Of a DNA stretch of 64,000 bases, positions 1 through 9,038 are shown piece by piece. The position numbers were made by a program, and so were the translations under genes. How positions within the stretch are numbered: the first letter of the stretch is position 1; every line of letters begins with the position of its first letter. The notes beneath the pieces were generated by a model. The model was not told where the DNA came from. It saw only the letters and a program-made list of their open reading frames with translations, and searched no databases. This DNA is from an uncultured Gemmata sp. (lineage in GTDB: Bacteria; Planctomycetota; Planctomycetia; Gemmatales; Gemmataceae). The stretch is from assembly GCA_937924775.1 (NCBI GenBank), contig CALDUT010000008.1, forward strand, positions 1-64,000, written 5' to 3'.

Positions 1-1299
1 GGTGTCAGCGGGGCCGCTGTCCGGGCCGCCGTGAAACGGCTGAACCTGCCCGCGACCGGCCACGGCAAGGCCCGCACGTTGCCACGGTCGACCGTGGAAG
101 CCCTCGTGCTAAACCGAGCGAAGGGGGCATCGCCGGAAACGATCAATCACTATGTCCGTGCCGTACGTGGGTTCTTTCGTTGGCTTGTGAAGTCGAAGCG
201 GATCGGTGCCAATCCCCTGGAAACGCTGTCGCTGGTGAACGCCGCCGGGGACATCCGCCGCCGTCGCCGCGAACTGACCGTCGACGAACTCCGCCGGCTG
301 TTCAACGCGGCGCGTGCGAGTACCCGCACTTACCGCGGGCTGACGGGGGAAGATCGGTTCATGCTCTACCTCACCGCCGCTGGGACCGGGTTCCGGGCGA
401 ACGCCTTGGCGAACCTAACACCGGCCGATTTCGACCTGACCCCCCCTTCGCCCGCCGTGACCTTGGCCGCTCGCTTCGCCAAGAACCGCCGAACCAAGGT
501 ACAACCGTTGCCATCCGACGTGGCCGACGCCCTCCGCGACTACCTGGCCACGAAGCCGGCCGGTTCGCCCGTCTGGGGCGGGACGTGGGCCAAGGATCAC
601 CGAGGGGCCGAGATGCTGCGGGGCGACCTGGCCGACGCCGGCATCCCCTACGTCGTGGAAGGCCCGGACGGGCCGGAGTACGCCGACTTTCACGCCCTGC
701 GGCATTCGTACCTGACGCTGGGCGGCCGGTCGGGAATCGACCTGCGGACGCTACAGGAACTCGCCGGACACTCGAAGCCAGAACTGACGGCCCGCTACTC
801 GCACCGCCGGTTGTACGATTTGGCCGGGGCCGTGGACAAGCTGCCGCCGCTGGTGCCGACCAGCGAACCGAGCACCAGTACGGCGGCCATCCCCCTTCGG
901 CTCACCGGAACCGAAGGGGGGGCCTCAGGGCGAAAACCGAACGCCATGAACCGTTTAGATGCCTCTGCGGGCGTACCACCGGGCGTACCACCGGGCGTAC
1001 CAACTGGGTACACCGGGCTGCATTCATCTGCACAGAAAGGCACTATTGGACTTGTTTCTCCAGAATCAACGCATTCGCCGCAAGTCCTGGAAACACAACA
1101 ACCTGACGCTGTTTTGCGTCAGGTTGCATCGGATGGCCTCAGTGAGGACGACGGGGGCCAAACCCACAGCCCCCGGATAGAAATTCCGGTGATCGAACGG
1201 CCTGAGCGGCTGCTACTGCGTGTCAGCCACCACTTTTACACGACAGAAGCCGAAATCGACCGGCTGGCGGACGTTTTACAACAGTTGTTACGGTTGTAG
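1..1299 (+). CDS. Tyrosine recombinase/integrase, 5' end outside window, with a foreign-looking C-terminal tail
   Basis: The frame is open to base 1, so the true start lies left of the window; the first in-window candidate is GTG at 31. The protein has a SAM-like core-binding region (NHYVRAVRGFFRWL) followed by a catalytic domain: an Arg in TGFRANALANL, a Lys hairpin (FAKNRRTKVQ), HALRHSYLTL, a GH pair in LAGHSKPELT, and the Tyr in ARYSH. All catalytic residues of a phage-type tyrosine recombinase are present, so it was probably active in integrating or excising an element. A short VPPG repeat and about 60 further residues follow. The last 40 or so residues (IEIPVIERPERLLLRVSHHF, then YTTEAEIDRLADVL) do not look like an integrase; they resemble the C-terminus of class V aminotransferases. 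The reading frame may therefore cross an integration junction near 1150-1180. The enzyme class is certain; the chimera is an inference. Confidence 0.9.
   Translation, partial: GVSGAAVRAAVKRLNLPATGHGKARTLPRSTVEALVLNRAKGASPETINHYVRAVRGFFRWLVKSKRIGANPLETLSLVNAAGDIRRRRRELTVDELRRLFNAARASTRTYRGLTGEDRFMLYLTAAGTGFRANALANLTPADFDLTPPSPAVTLAARFAKNRRTKVQPLPSDVADALRDYLATKPAGSPVWGGTWAKDHRGAEMLRGDLADAGIPYVVEGPDGPEYADFHALRHSYLTLGGRSGIDLRTLQELAGHSKPELTARYSHRRLYDLAGAVDKLPPLVPTSEPSTSTAAIPLRLTGTEGGASGRKPNAMNRLDASAGVPPGVPPGVPTGYTGLHSSAQKGTIGLVSPESTHSPQVLETQQPDAVLRQVASDGLSEDDGGQTHSPRIEIPVIERPERLLLRVSHHFYTTEAEIDRLADVLQQLLRL
969..1004 (+). repeat. Three 12-bp tandem repeats encoding Gly-Val-Pro-Pro
   Basis: The unit gggcgtaccacc occurs at 969, 981 and, with a changed end, at 993. 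It lies in frame inside the integrase and encodes a GVPP-GVPP-GVPT linker between the catalytic domain and the tail. Confidence 0.8.
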
Positions 1300-1519
1300 T
1301 GGCCCGATCGGATCTTCCGGAGCGACACACCGCTGTTCAATTGCGTAAGTCTTTATCCAATAATGATTTGCGATAATCCGGAAAAAGTGGCGACAGCTCC
1401 CGCAATCCGCCGCAGGCCCCGCTAGAATGGCTGGGGAAATCGCGGGCGCAAGTTTGGGGCGCGATTGCATTCTAGCGGTGTACCCGGCCCAGAGTACCGG
1501 GGTAATGAGGATGAACAGC

Positions 1520-2281
1520 ATGACCCGGTCGAATCTCACACGCGTGTCGGTTCCGCCAACCATCGACGATTTGATGGTTCGCTTTCTCGCCAACCGTTCA
1601 GACGCTGCTACTGCAGCAGTCGATCTGGTCGAGAGTGAAGTGGAACCGCACGATGTCGCGGCCGGGTTCCGGGTGGATGCGCGGGCGGCTTGGCTCGACG
1701 CCGTGGCCGCTGGCACCTGGGGAGGGAACGCTCCCACGCCCGCGATCCAACCGCCGAACGATTGGGCGGCGCTCGTGGCCCAAGCGACCCCGGCCTACGC
1801 ATTGCCTCTGGCCGCCGGTCACTTCCCGCAGCAAGTCAAAGACTTACAACCCCTTTTGGCGAACTTCCGCCCCAGCGAACTGCGGTCGCGTCGCCGTACA
1901 ACCCCTCTTCCGGGATTCCACGAACTGCGAGCGTGGATTGCCCGTCACGGCCCCACGCAGCCGCAACTGGCCGCTGGTCTTGCCCGCCTCCTGGGCGATG
2001 ACACGACTGCTGATCACTGGCTGGCGACAGCGACCCACGCCGACAACGATCGAGCTGCGAATTTGTGGATGAAGGGGGAATGGCAAGCAGCTGGTGCGGC
2101 GTGGGACACCCTCGCGGAAACTCCCGCCGTCCTCTTTAACCGCGGTATGGCTCGCGTGTTTTTGGGCCGGTTCTCCGAAGCCCGCGAGTGGCTCCAGAAA
2201 GCCATCACGGCCATTCCGGATACCAGTGGCTGGAACGCACTGGCCCGCTTGTACCTCGCCGTCGCCGAAATTCATAGCTAA
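1520..2281 (+). CDS. TPR-like protein of unknown function
   Basis: A 253-residue protein without a signal peptide or membrane segment. The C-terminal third alternates Ala/Leu-rich helices and contains a tetratricopeptide-like pair (AVLFNRGMARVFLGRFSEA, then REWLQKAITAIPDTSGWNAL), suggesting a protein-interaction role. The start at 1520 was chosen because GAGG lies 9 nt upstream; ATG at 1511 and ATG at 1427 are in-frame alternatives, giving up to 284 residues. It stands alone between the integrase and leftward genes. Codon use (G/C at third positions) supports coding. I do not recognise a specific family. Confidence 0.75.
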   Translation: MTRSNLTRVSVPPTIDDLMVRFLANRSDAATAAVDLVESEVEPHDVAAGFRVDARAAWLDAVAAGTWGGNAPTPAIQPPNDWAALVAQATPAYALPLAAGHFPQQVKDLQPLLANFRPSELRSRRRTTPLPGFHELRAWIARHGPTQPQLAAGLARLLGDDTTADHWLATATHADNDRAANLWMKGEWQAAGAAWDTLAETPAVLFNRGMARVFLGRFSEAREWLQKAITAIPDTSGWNALARLYLAVAEIHS

Positions 2282-2400
2282 AACAGATGGCATTACGTCC
2301 TGTGAGGCGTCGTTCGCGGCGGGATTGGCTGCGGAAAGAACGTTGTCTCAGATTGCAGCAACGGTGTCGCGAAACCGACGCTTTCGCTCCAGAAACACTG

Positions 2401-2428
2401 CCGGCCCGATCCTTCCCGACCGGGCCGG
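2401..2428. terminator. GC-rich 8-bp hairpin, possible terminator
   Basis: ccggcccg at 2401-2408 is perfectly complementary to cgggccgg at 2421-2428 with a 12-nt loop. It lies between the 3' ends of the convergent genes ending at 2281 (+) and 2463 (-). There is no T-run, so termination is only a suggestion. Confidence 0.35.
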
Positions 2429-2462
2429 GTCAAGGTTCCCTGGACAGACAGGGGCAAGAGGT

Positions 2463-2615
2463 TCAGGCCATACGATTTGCTGCTACCCACAGCATGTACG
2501 CGACACGGTCATGCAGCTTCTCCCGTTTGCGGCGTTCCAGGTACACATCACGCCAAGCATAGTACAAGGTGGCGATGGCGAGGCAGGCGAGATTGCAAGC
2601 GAGCAGATGAAACAC
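2463..2615 (-). CDS. Small single-pass membrane protein, 50 aa
   Basis: This frame reads MFHLLACNLACLAIATLYYA, then WRDVYLERRKREKLHDRVAY, then MLWVAANRMA. It has one N-terminal hydrophobic helix (about residues 3-20) followed by a strongly basic/acidic amphipathic stretch, so it is probably an inner-membrane protein with a cytoplasmic tail. The GTG start at 2615 is supported by GGGGGAG with an 8-nt spacer; a longer frame back to 2702 is possible. A promoter-like pair lies at 2691-2718. The function is unknown; the distribution of charged and aromatic residues argues against chance. Confidence 0.6.
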   Translation of the reverse strand: MFHLLACNLACLAIATLYYAWRDVYLERRKREKLHDRVAYMLWVAANRMA

Positions 2616-2690
2616 AGCCGAGACTCCCCCTACGGGGCGAGAGGTCCTGATGGTCCGCTGGGCGGATCGGCCACAACAAGCCGACATCCA

Positions 2691-2718
2691 ACCGTAGACC
2701 ACAGCCGATGCGCGTCAA
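2691..2718 (-). promoter_or_regulatory. Candidate sigma70-type promoter
   Basis: On the minus strand TTGACG (2718-2713) and TACGGT (2696-2691) are separated by 16 nt. It would drive the 50-aa membrane protein that starts at 2615. Motif match only. Confidence 0.35.
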
Positions 2719-2836
2719 CCCCGAGTGGGTGAAAATTGCCAGGAGTCTCTCACCGTTACGACCAATTTTTCCTGCAGGATTTTACCTATCGTTGAATTCG
2801 TAAGGCGAAGTGAAGGGGGGCGTGCCGCGGAGGAAC

Positions 2837-3517
2837 TTATACCGACCCGGCACTGTTCAAAACTTCGCCACGCAACCCCGTCAGGCCCTCACGGCCCAAG
2901 CGAATCAGCTTCCCGTTGACTTCAATTTCGAAAAGATCGTCGAGTTCTTGGTAGGATAAAATCTGGACACGGGCCCCCGGAGTCAGACCGTGGGCGAACC
3001 AACGCCGCAGCCGATCGGGGCGGTCGTCCTGGACTTCGCGGACAATCACGGTTTGTCCGGCGCGGCATTCGGTCAGTGGCTGCAACGCTCGCGATTTCAG
3101 TTCCCCGGTCCGCGAGGGGATCAGATGCCCGTGCGGGTCTTCGTGCGGTTCGCCCAGATAGTCGGCCAGGGCTTGTTCCAGGCGTGGAGAGATCGCGTGT
3201 TCGAGGGCTTCGGCTTCCGCGTCCACTTCGCTCCAATCGAGCTTCAGCACCTGCGTGAGGAACAATTCCACCAACCGATGGCGGCGAATAACCCGGCGGG
3301 CTTCCGCCAGCCCCCGAGCCGCCAGTTTGGCACCCTTGCCGGATTCGTACTCGATCCAACCGGCTTCGGCTAACCGGGACAGCATCCCGGTCACCGATGG
3401 GGCCTTCACCTCCAATAACTCCGCGATACGATGGGGTTTGACGAACTGATCGACCCCGCCAAGGCAGTGGATCGCCTTCAAGTAATCCTGGACGGCGGGC
3501 GAGGGTTGATCGCTCAT
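2837..3517 (-). CDS. DtxR/MntR-family metal-dependent transcriptional regulator
   Basis: A 226-residue protein with the DtxR layout. An N-terminal winged helix (residues 1-65; VQDYLKAIHCLGG, then KAPSVTGMLSRLAEAGWIEY) is followed by a dimerisation and metal-binding helix region (RRVIRRHRLVELFLTQVL, EHAISPRLEQAL) and a C-terminal SH3-like FeoA domain (ELDDLFEIEVNGKLIRL). The acidic and His residues typical of the metal site are present (RHRLVE, EHAIS, GEPHEDPHGH). Such proteins repress iron or manganese uptake genes when metal is bound. It follows lpxB on the same strand after 92 nt. No metal transporter of the usual target type is adjacent. The class is secure; Fe versus Mn cannot be decided from sequence. 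Confidence 0.92.
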   Translation of the reverse strand: MSDQPSPAVQDYLKAIHCLGGVDQFVKPHRIAELLEVKAPSVTGMLSRLAEAGWIEYESGKGAKLAARGLAEARRVIRRHRLVELFLTQVLKLDWSEVDAEAEALEHAISPRLEQALADYLGEPHEDPHGHLIPSRTGELKSRALQPLTECRAGQTVIVREVQDDRPDRLRRWFAHGLTPGARVQILSYQELDDLFEIEVNGKLIRLGREGLTGLRGEVLNSAGSV

Positions 3518-3608
3518 ACCACGAACTCCAGCGCAGGGGCTATCGCCTTCATGATAACGAATCCCAGGGAGTGCGGGTGAGGAGTTCGTAAATCGCCGGC
3601 GGCAGCCA

Positions 3609-4748
3609 CTAGCCCGCTGCCCGCGAGGCCGACGCCGCGCGCAGCAAATACTCGGCGGCCCGATCGCAGGCGCCCGGTTGAGCGACGCGGTCGCGGAGAG
3701 ATTCTAATTGTCGTACCAATGCCATCCGTCGGGCCGGATCATTCAGCCAATCGAGGACGATCGAAGCGATCCGCGGGGATTCATCGCGGGATGTTAACAG
3801 TTCCGGATACAGTTCCTGATGCGCAAGCAGATTCACCAGGGTGATGTAGGGAACCTTGAGGGCTTGCCGGGCACAGAAGCGGTAAAACGGGGCCAGTTTG
3901 TAAACAATCACCGTAGGTTTGGCCCGATACATCAGTTCCAAACTCACGGAACCCGAGACGGCCACACACGCATCCGCCAAGGCAATGATCTCCGGGGTGC
4001 GCTGCGTGTGAACCTCTATGGGCAGTTCCGGCGGCCGGAGGGCCCGCATCGCCTCAGCATGTCGTGGATGGAAAGCCGCGACGAGAAACCGGACATCCGG
4101 GCGGGCCGCGTGAATGAGCCGGGCCGCGTTCACCAGCATAGCCCCATTGGCCGCGACTTCTTTATTCCGCGACCCCGGCAGCAGAGCGACCCGCAGGCCC
4201 GGTCGGGCTTGCTCTTGGGCGAGAAAGACCGGGTCAAGCTGTTGGGCGGCAAGTTCATCGAAGTACGGATGCCCCACATAATGAGTAGGGACGTGCCGTT
4301 GGCGGTACCACTCGTCTTCAAAGGGCAACGCGGTGAGAACCCCGGTGAAGAGTTTGCGGACTTTGCGGACCCGGCCCTGTTTCCATGCCCAAATTTGAGG
4401 TGGGACAAAAAAATATGTAGGGATACCATAATCGCGAATCCGTTTGGCCAACGCGAAGTGAAAGCCGGGGTAGTCGATGAGAACGACGGCATCAGGCCGG
4501 TTGGCCCGGATGTGCTGGATCGCCTGATGACCGACGGCGAAGAAGGTTCGCAAATGGCGCACCACCTGGCCCAACCACATCACGGCCAGATCGGTGAGCG
4601 GGTAAAGCAAGTGGGCTCCAGCGGCCTGCATCCGCGGGCCACCAAGAGCCGTGATGTGAGCCTGTGGCGCGCGGGCCATCAGGGCGCGAATGAGGTTAGC
4701 CCCGTGCAAATCGCCGCTGGGTTCACCCGCACTGATGAAGAACTTCAT
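3609..4748 (-). CDS. lpxB: Lipid-A-disaccharide synthase
   Basis: A 379-residue GT19-family protein, the usual length. It condenses UDP-2,3-diacylglucosamine with lipid X to give the lipid A disaccharide at the cytoplasmic face of the inner membrane. Visible family motifs are SAGEPSGDLHGANLI at the N-terminus, GGPRMQAAGAHLLYPL, the VLIDYPGFHFALAKRIR segment, FVPPQIWAWKQGRVRK, and LLPGSRNKEV. It begins 33 nt after the small basic protein ending at 4781 and precedes the DtxR-type regulator, so the three are probably co-transcribed. No other lpx gene is in the window. Its presence fits an outer membrane with lipid A, as expected in many planctomycetes. Confidence 0.96.
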   Translation of the reverse strand: MKFFISAGEPSGDLHGANLIRALMARAPQAHITALGGPRMQAAGAHLLYPLTDLAVMWLGQVVRHLRTFFAVGHQAIQHIRANRPDAVVLIDYPGFHFALAKRIRDYGIPTYFFVPPQIWAWKQGRVRKVRKLFTGVLTALPFEDEWYRQRHVPTHYVGHPYFDELAAQQLDPVFLAQEQARPGLRVALLPGSRNKEVAANGAMLVNAARLIHAARPDVRFLVAAFHPRHAEAMRALRPPELPIEVHTQRTPEIIALADACVAVSGSVSLELMYRAKPTVIVYKLAPFYRFCARQALKVPYITLVNLLAHQELYPELLTSRDESPRIASIVLDWLNDPARRMALVRQLESLRDRVAQPGACDRAAEYLLRAASASRAAG

Positions 4749-4780
4749 GATGGCATCCTTGCCGGAAAAATAACGAAGCG

Positions 4781-5191
4781 CTAACCTTTGGTGGCCGGTG
4801 TGGGTGGGGGATTATCGGTCGCTCGCACCGCCGCCGAACCGCGTCCGGGCAATGGTGTTGGCTCCGCGACCCGGCGATAACCCAACGACCGCAACACTTC
4901 CAACACTTCGCTCCAAGTCGGGAAGGGACGACGATTTTCGCGTTTGTAGCGGTCCATCGCTTTCATGAATTCGCGTTCGTCGTCGGTGTAGTCGCGTTCG
5001 CAGGTGGTCGGGTCGATCAGGCGGCGTCGTTCACTGCTTTTGCGTTTCGCAGCCGCGTTTTCGGCCCGCCGCCGATCCGTCGCTACGGGGATGTTTCGTT
5101 TGCGGCGGTCGTTTGGGAAATTCTCCGCCCCTGCGTCGTTGGCGGAGCTGGCGCTCGCCGGTGCGGTCGTTGGGTTCGTAGGAGTCGTCAT
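4781..5191 (-). CDS. Small basic hypothetical protein upstream of lpxB
   Basis: A 136-residue hydrophilic protein. The N-terminal 60 residues are low complexity, rich in Thr, Ala, Pro, Arg and Lys. The C-terminal part holds a better-defined segment: [20 protein letters not shown], then [20 protein letters not shown] with YRRV. That segment looks like a short helical domain and is probably the conserved core. The start at 5191 removes an improbable 70-residue upstream extension. A TTGACA-type promoter lies at 5304-5331. Function unknown; it is probably in one transcript with lpxB, which starts 33 nt downstream. Confidence 0.7.
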   Translation of the reverse strand: MTTPTNPTTAPASASSANDAGAENFPNDRRKRNIPVATDRRRAENAAAKRKSSERRRLIDPTTCERDYTDDEREFMKAMDRYKRENRRPFPTWSEVLEVLRSLGYRRVAEPTPLPGRGSAAVRATDNPPPTPATKG

Positions 5192-5303
5192 GTTTAGCGG
5201 TGCCTCACAGCCATGTCGTGGGGAAGGCTGAGAGCCAGGCCTGAACAACCGGCCCGGTGCCGGTGCTTCCTGCGCGAACCGACGGAATGAACGGGTGTTT
5301 CTA

Positions 5304-5331
5304 AGACTACCCGACAAACGGAATGTGTCAA
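5304..5331 (-). promoter_or_regulatory. Candidate sigma70-type promoter for the lpxB transcript
   Basis: On the minus strand a perfect TTGACA (5331-5326) is followed after 16 nt by TAGTCT (5309-5304), about 110 nt before the start at 5191. It sits in the 281-bp gap between carB and that gene, in which nothing else was recognised. Confidence 0.45.
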
Positions 5332-5472
5332 CCAGAATTAACAACCCTTCGGATTTCCTCCCAGATTTTCTCATGTTGTTCCTGCCGATTTCCGAGATCA
5401 CGCAGATTAGAGAAACTTTCTGCTATCGCCGGAAATCGTTGTTGTCCGTAGAATTGGAGCGGTTCTCCACGG

Positions 5473-8400
5473 CTACCCTTCCCGGGGTGGGTTGCCCGCC
5501 GCAGCCGGGGTCGGTGGGCGATGAGCCGCAATCCCGCGGCATTCAACCGGATCGGCCGAGGGCCGTTTTCCGTAGTGCGGGAAACGATCTTGCAGAGCTT
5601 TGACCGTCAATTCGTGCTGTTTGAGGGCTCGGCAGGCTTCCATCGCGGCCTGCGCGGCGGAAATGGTGGTGATGGCGGTCACTCGCGACGCGACAGCTTC
5701 GGCGCGAATTTTCGCTTCATCGGTGGAACTGCCCCGCCCGGTCGGGGTGTTGATGACCAACGCGACCTCACCATTTTTTAATTTATCGATCAAATTCGGT
5801 CGCCCCTCGGCGATTTTGGGCACCACCTCCACGGGAATGCCCCGCTCGGCGAGAAACTGGGCCGTGCCCCGGGTCGCGATCAGGTGGAAGCCCATGTCGG
5901 CAAAGCCGCGGGCGATCGGCAGCACAGCTTCTTTGTCGCGATTGGCAACCGAGATGAACACCGTGCCCTCTTGGGGTAAAGCCGACGATGCCCCCAATTG
6001 GGCTTTGGCAAAGGCGATAGGCATGCTATCGTCGATGCCCATCACTTCGCCAGTCGATTTCATCTCCGGCCCAAGGATAATATCGACGCCAGGGAATTTG
6101 TTGAAGGGGAAGACACTTTCTTTCACGGAGAAGTGCTGGGGAACGACTTCCTCCACAATGCCCAGTTCCTCCAACGTTTTGCCGACCATCACCAACGCGG
6201 CCAGACGGGCCAACGGCACACCGGTGGCTTTCGAGACAAACGGCACCGTGCGGCTGGCCCGGGGATTGGCTTCGAGAATGTAAATCTGCGGGGGTTCCAC
6301 CACCGTCCCATCGGGTCGTAACCCGGTGACGGCAAACTGAATGTTCATCAACCCCCGCACACGCAACGCCAACGCCAACTGCCGCGATTGCCGCTTGATG
6401 TCTTCGACCACGTCCGCTGGCAGGCTGTGCGGCGGAATGACACAGGCCGAATCGCCGGAGTGAATCCCCGCTTCCTCGATGTGTTGCATGACCCCGCCGA
6501 TGAGGGTGCGGGTTCCGTCGCACAAGCAATCGACATCGACTTCAGTGGCATTTTCTAGGAATTGGTCGATGAGAACGGGCCGGTCTTTCGACAGATCCGG
6601 CTCGACGCGATGCATATAGGCGACCAGCTCCTCCTCGTTGTAAACGATCTTCATATCGCGGCCGCCGAGGACGAAACTGGGGCGTACTAACACGGGAAAG
6701 CCAATCTTGCGGGCGACGCGGATGGCCTGCTGCACATCGACCGCGGTCCCGTTGGCCGGTTGTCGCAAGCCCAGTTCGCTGACCAGTTGGGCGAACCGTT
6801 CGCGATTTTCGGCAATGTCGATGGAATCGACACTGGTGCCGATGATGGACACCCCGGCGGCTTCGAGAGGTTTGGCGAGGTTGAGTGGGGTTTGCCCGCC
6901 GAATTGCACAATCACGCCCTCCGGCTTCATCCGGTCGTGGATGTTGAGAACGTCTTCCGGGGTCAGCGGTTCGAAGAAGAGATGGTCGGAGGTGTCGTAA
7001 TCGGTGCTGACCGTCTCCGGGTTGGAATTGACCATGATGACTTCGTAGCCGTTTTCGCGCAGGGCGAAGGCCGCCTGGCAGCAGCAGTAGTCGAACTCGA
7101 TGCCTTGGCCGATGCGGTTGGGTCCGCCGCCGAGAATCATGATCCGCGGTTTACCGCTGAAGGGCCGGACTTCATCCTGGAGGGGGGGCGGGGCATCGCC
7201 TGTGGCCGTCGCGATGTGCCGCACCGGGGCCTCGTAGGTGCTGTAGTAGTAGGGTGTATAGGCTTCAAACTCTGCCGCGCAGGTGTCCACGCTTTTGAAC
7301 ACCGCTTCAATACCGTAGCGGCGGCGGAGTTCACGCACGTTTTCGCGGGGCACTTTCCAGATGTTGGCCAGTTGCCAGTCGATGAAACCGTACTGTTTGG
7401 CCTTCAAGAGCAGCTCGGGGGTGACCTGCTCGAGCGATTCGACCGCCCGCAGTTCGTTCTCCACGTCCACCAATTCCTGAATGGCTCGCAGGAACCAGGG
7501 GTCGATTTTGGTGCGCTGATGGATTTCGTCGATACTCAGGCCGGCGAGAATGGCGTAGCGGATGTACCAGATGCGTTCGGCGTTGGGGTTGGCCAGTTTG
7601 AAGTTGATTTCTTCGCGGGTTGGGGGGGTGTCGGTGCCCCAGCGGTCGCGGCGGTCGCAACCGAGGCCGAAACGGTTGACCTCCAGACCGCGGAGGGCTT
7701 TTTGCAGCGATTCCTGGAAGTTGCGGCCGATGGCCATGGTTTCGCCCACGCTTTTCATCTGGGTGGTGAGGGTGGGATTGGCCTCAGGGAATTTTTCGAA
7801 GGCGAAGCGGGGCACTTTCGTGACGACATAGTCGATGGTCGGTTCGAAGCAGGCGGGCGTTTCGCGGGTGATGTCGTTACGCAGTTCGTCGAGGGTGTAG
7901 CCGACGGCGAGTTTGGCGGCGATTTTGGCGATGGGGAAACCCGTGGCTTTGGACGCCAGGGCGCTGGAACGCGACACCCGCGGGTTCATTTCGATGGCGA
8001 TCATCCGGCCATCGACGGGGTTGACCGCGAATTGGATGTTGCTGCCCCCGGTTTCGACACCGATTTCGCGGATGATCGCCTTCGCTTGATCGCGCATCCG
8101 CTGATATTCTTTGTCGGACAGGGTTTGCGCGGGGGCCACCGTGATGCTATCGCCGGTGTGAACGCCCATCGGATCAAGGTTCTCGATCGAACAGATAATG
8201 ACGACGTTATCCGCCCGATCGCGCATCACCTCCAATTCGAATTCTTTCCAACCAATGACGGATTCCTCGACCAAAACTTCCGTGGTGGGCGAGAGTTGCA
8301 GCCCTTTGGTCACCAGTTCGATGTACTCTTCCTTGTTGTAGGCGATGCCCCCCCCGGTGCCGCCCATAGTGAAACTGGGCCGCAGCACACACGGCAATTT

Positions 8401-8886
8401 CACCTCCTCTATCGCCTCCAGGGCTTCAGCCAACGTATGCACCACCCGCGACCGGGGCACATCGACCCCGATTTTGATCATCGCATCTTTGAAACGCTGG
8501 CGATCTTCGGCTTTGTCGATGACATCGGCATTGGCCCCGATCATCTCAACACCGTATTTGTCCAAAACACCCTGTTTGAAGAGCGCCATCGCGGTGTTGA
8601 GGGCCGTTTGGCCGCCGAGGGTGGGCAGGAGGGCATCGGGTCGTTCCGCGGCGATGATCTTCTCGACCACCTCCCAGGTGATGGGTTCGATGTACGTCCG
8701 GTCGGCGGTTTCAGGGTCGGTCATGATTGTCGCCGGGTTGGAATTGACCAACACGACGGTATAACCCTCCTCACGCAAGGCTTTGCATGCTTGCGTGCCG
8801 GAGTAGTCGAATTCACAGGCTTGCCCAATGATGATCGGCCCGGAGCCAATCAGCAGAATTTTCTTCAGATCGGTACGTTTCGGCAT
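5473..8886 (-). CDS. carB: Carbamoyl-phosphate synthase large subunit
   Basis: A 1137-residue protein that makes carbamoyl phosphate from bicarbonate, ATP and ammonia for pyrimidine and arginine synthesis. It shows the duplicated ATP-grasp architecture. The first half contains [20 protein letters not shown] and [18 protein letters not shown]; the second half contains [20 protein letters not shown] and the matching [17 protein letters not shown]-terminal MGS-like allosteric domain (about residues 960-1100; [37 protein letters not shown]) follows. The length is slightly above the E. coli enzyme (1073), mostly from a linker in the first half and a short Pro-rich tail. ATG at 8886 was chosen because the next residues ([16 protein letters not shown]) match the family N-terminus. 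carA is not in the window. Confidence 0.98.
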   Translation of the reverse strand: MPKRTDLKKILLIGSGPIIIGQACEFDYSGTQACKALREEGYTVVLVNSNPATIMTDPETADRTYIEPITWEVVEKIIAAERPDALLPTLGGQTALNTAMALFKQGVLDKYGVEMIGANADVIDKAEDRQRFKDAMIKIGVDVPRSRVVHTLAEALEAIEEVKLPCVLRPSFTMGGTGGGIAYNKEEYIELVTKGLQLSPTTEVLVEESVIGWKEFELEVMRDRADNVVIICSIENLDPMGVHTGDSITVAPAQTLSDKEYQRMRDQAKAIIREIGVETGGSNIQFAVNPVDGRMIAIEMNPRVSRSSALASKATGFPIAKIAAKLAVGYTLDELRNDITRETPACFEPTIDYVVTKVPRFAFEKFPEANPTLTTQMKSVGETMAIGRNFQESLQKALRGLEVNRFGLGCDRRDRWGTDTPPTREEINFKLANPNAERIWYIRYAILAGLSIDEIHQRTKIDPWFLRAIQELVDVENELRAVESLEQVTPELLLKAKQYGFIDWQLANIWKVPRENVRELRRRYGIEAVFKSVDTCAAEFEAYTPYYYSTYEAPVRHIATATGDAPPPLQDEVRPFSGKPRIMILGGGPNRIGQGIEFDYCCCQAAFALRENGYEVIMVNSNPETVSTDYDTSDHLFFEPLTPEDVLNIHDRMKPEGVIVQFGGQTPLNLAKPLEAAGVSIIGTSVDSIDIAENRERFAQLVSELGLRQPANGTAVDVQQAIRVARKIGFPVLVRPSFVLGGRDMKIVYNEEELVAYMHRVEPDLSKDRPVLIDQFLENATEVDVDCLCDGTRTLIGGVMQHIEEAGIHSGDSACVIPPHSLPADVVEDIKRQSRQLALALRVRGLMNIQFAVTGLRPDGTVVEPPQIYILEANPRASRTVPFVSKATGVPLARLAALVMVGKTLEELGIVEEVVPQHFSVKESVFPFNKFPGVDIILGPEMKSTGEVMGIDDSMPIAFAKAQLGASSALPQEGTVFISVANRDKEAVLPIARGFADMGFHLIATRGTAQFLAERGIPVEVVPKIAEGRPNLIDKLKNGEVALVINTPTGRGSSTDEAKIRAEAVASRVTAITTISAAQAAMEACRALKQHELTVKALQDRFPHYGKRPSADPVECRGIAAHRPPTPAAAGNPPREG

Positions 8887-9038
8887 TGTGGTGTGTACAA
8901 AAAATGTTCCGCGCAAACTCCGAATAGCTTATTGAACGCCGGCGCGGGGCCAAGATCACTACCGACATCGCAAATCTTTCGGAATTCGGTACTATCAGCT
9001 TCAGCGCGGCCGTTTTTCCCGGCTCAAGGAGCGCAGGC

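Noticed and set aside
969-1004. CRISPR-like short repeats in the integrase
   Set aside because: They are three contiguous 12-bp units in frame coding a Gly-Val-Pro-Pro linker, without spacers.
3819-4784. A 321-codon + strand frame opposite lpxB
   Set aside because: It mirrors lpxB, which shows all family motifs. No ribosome binding site or domain supports the opposite frame.
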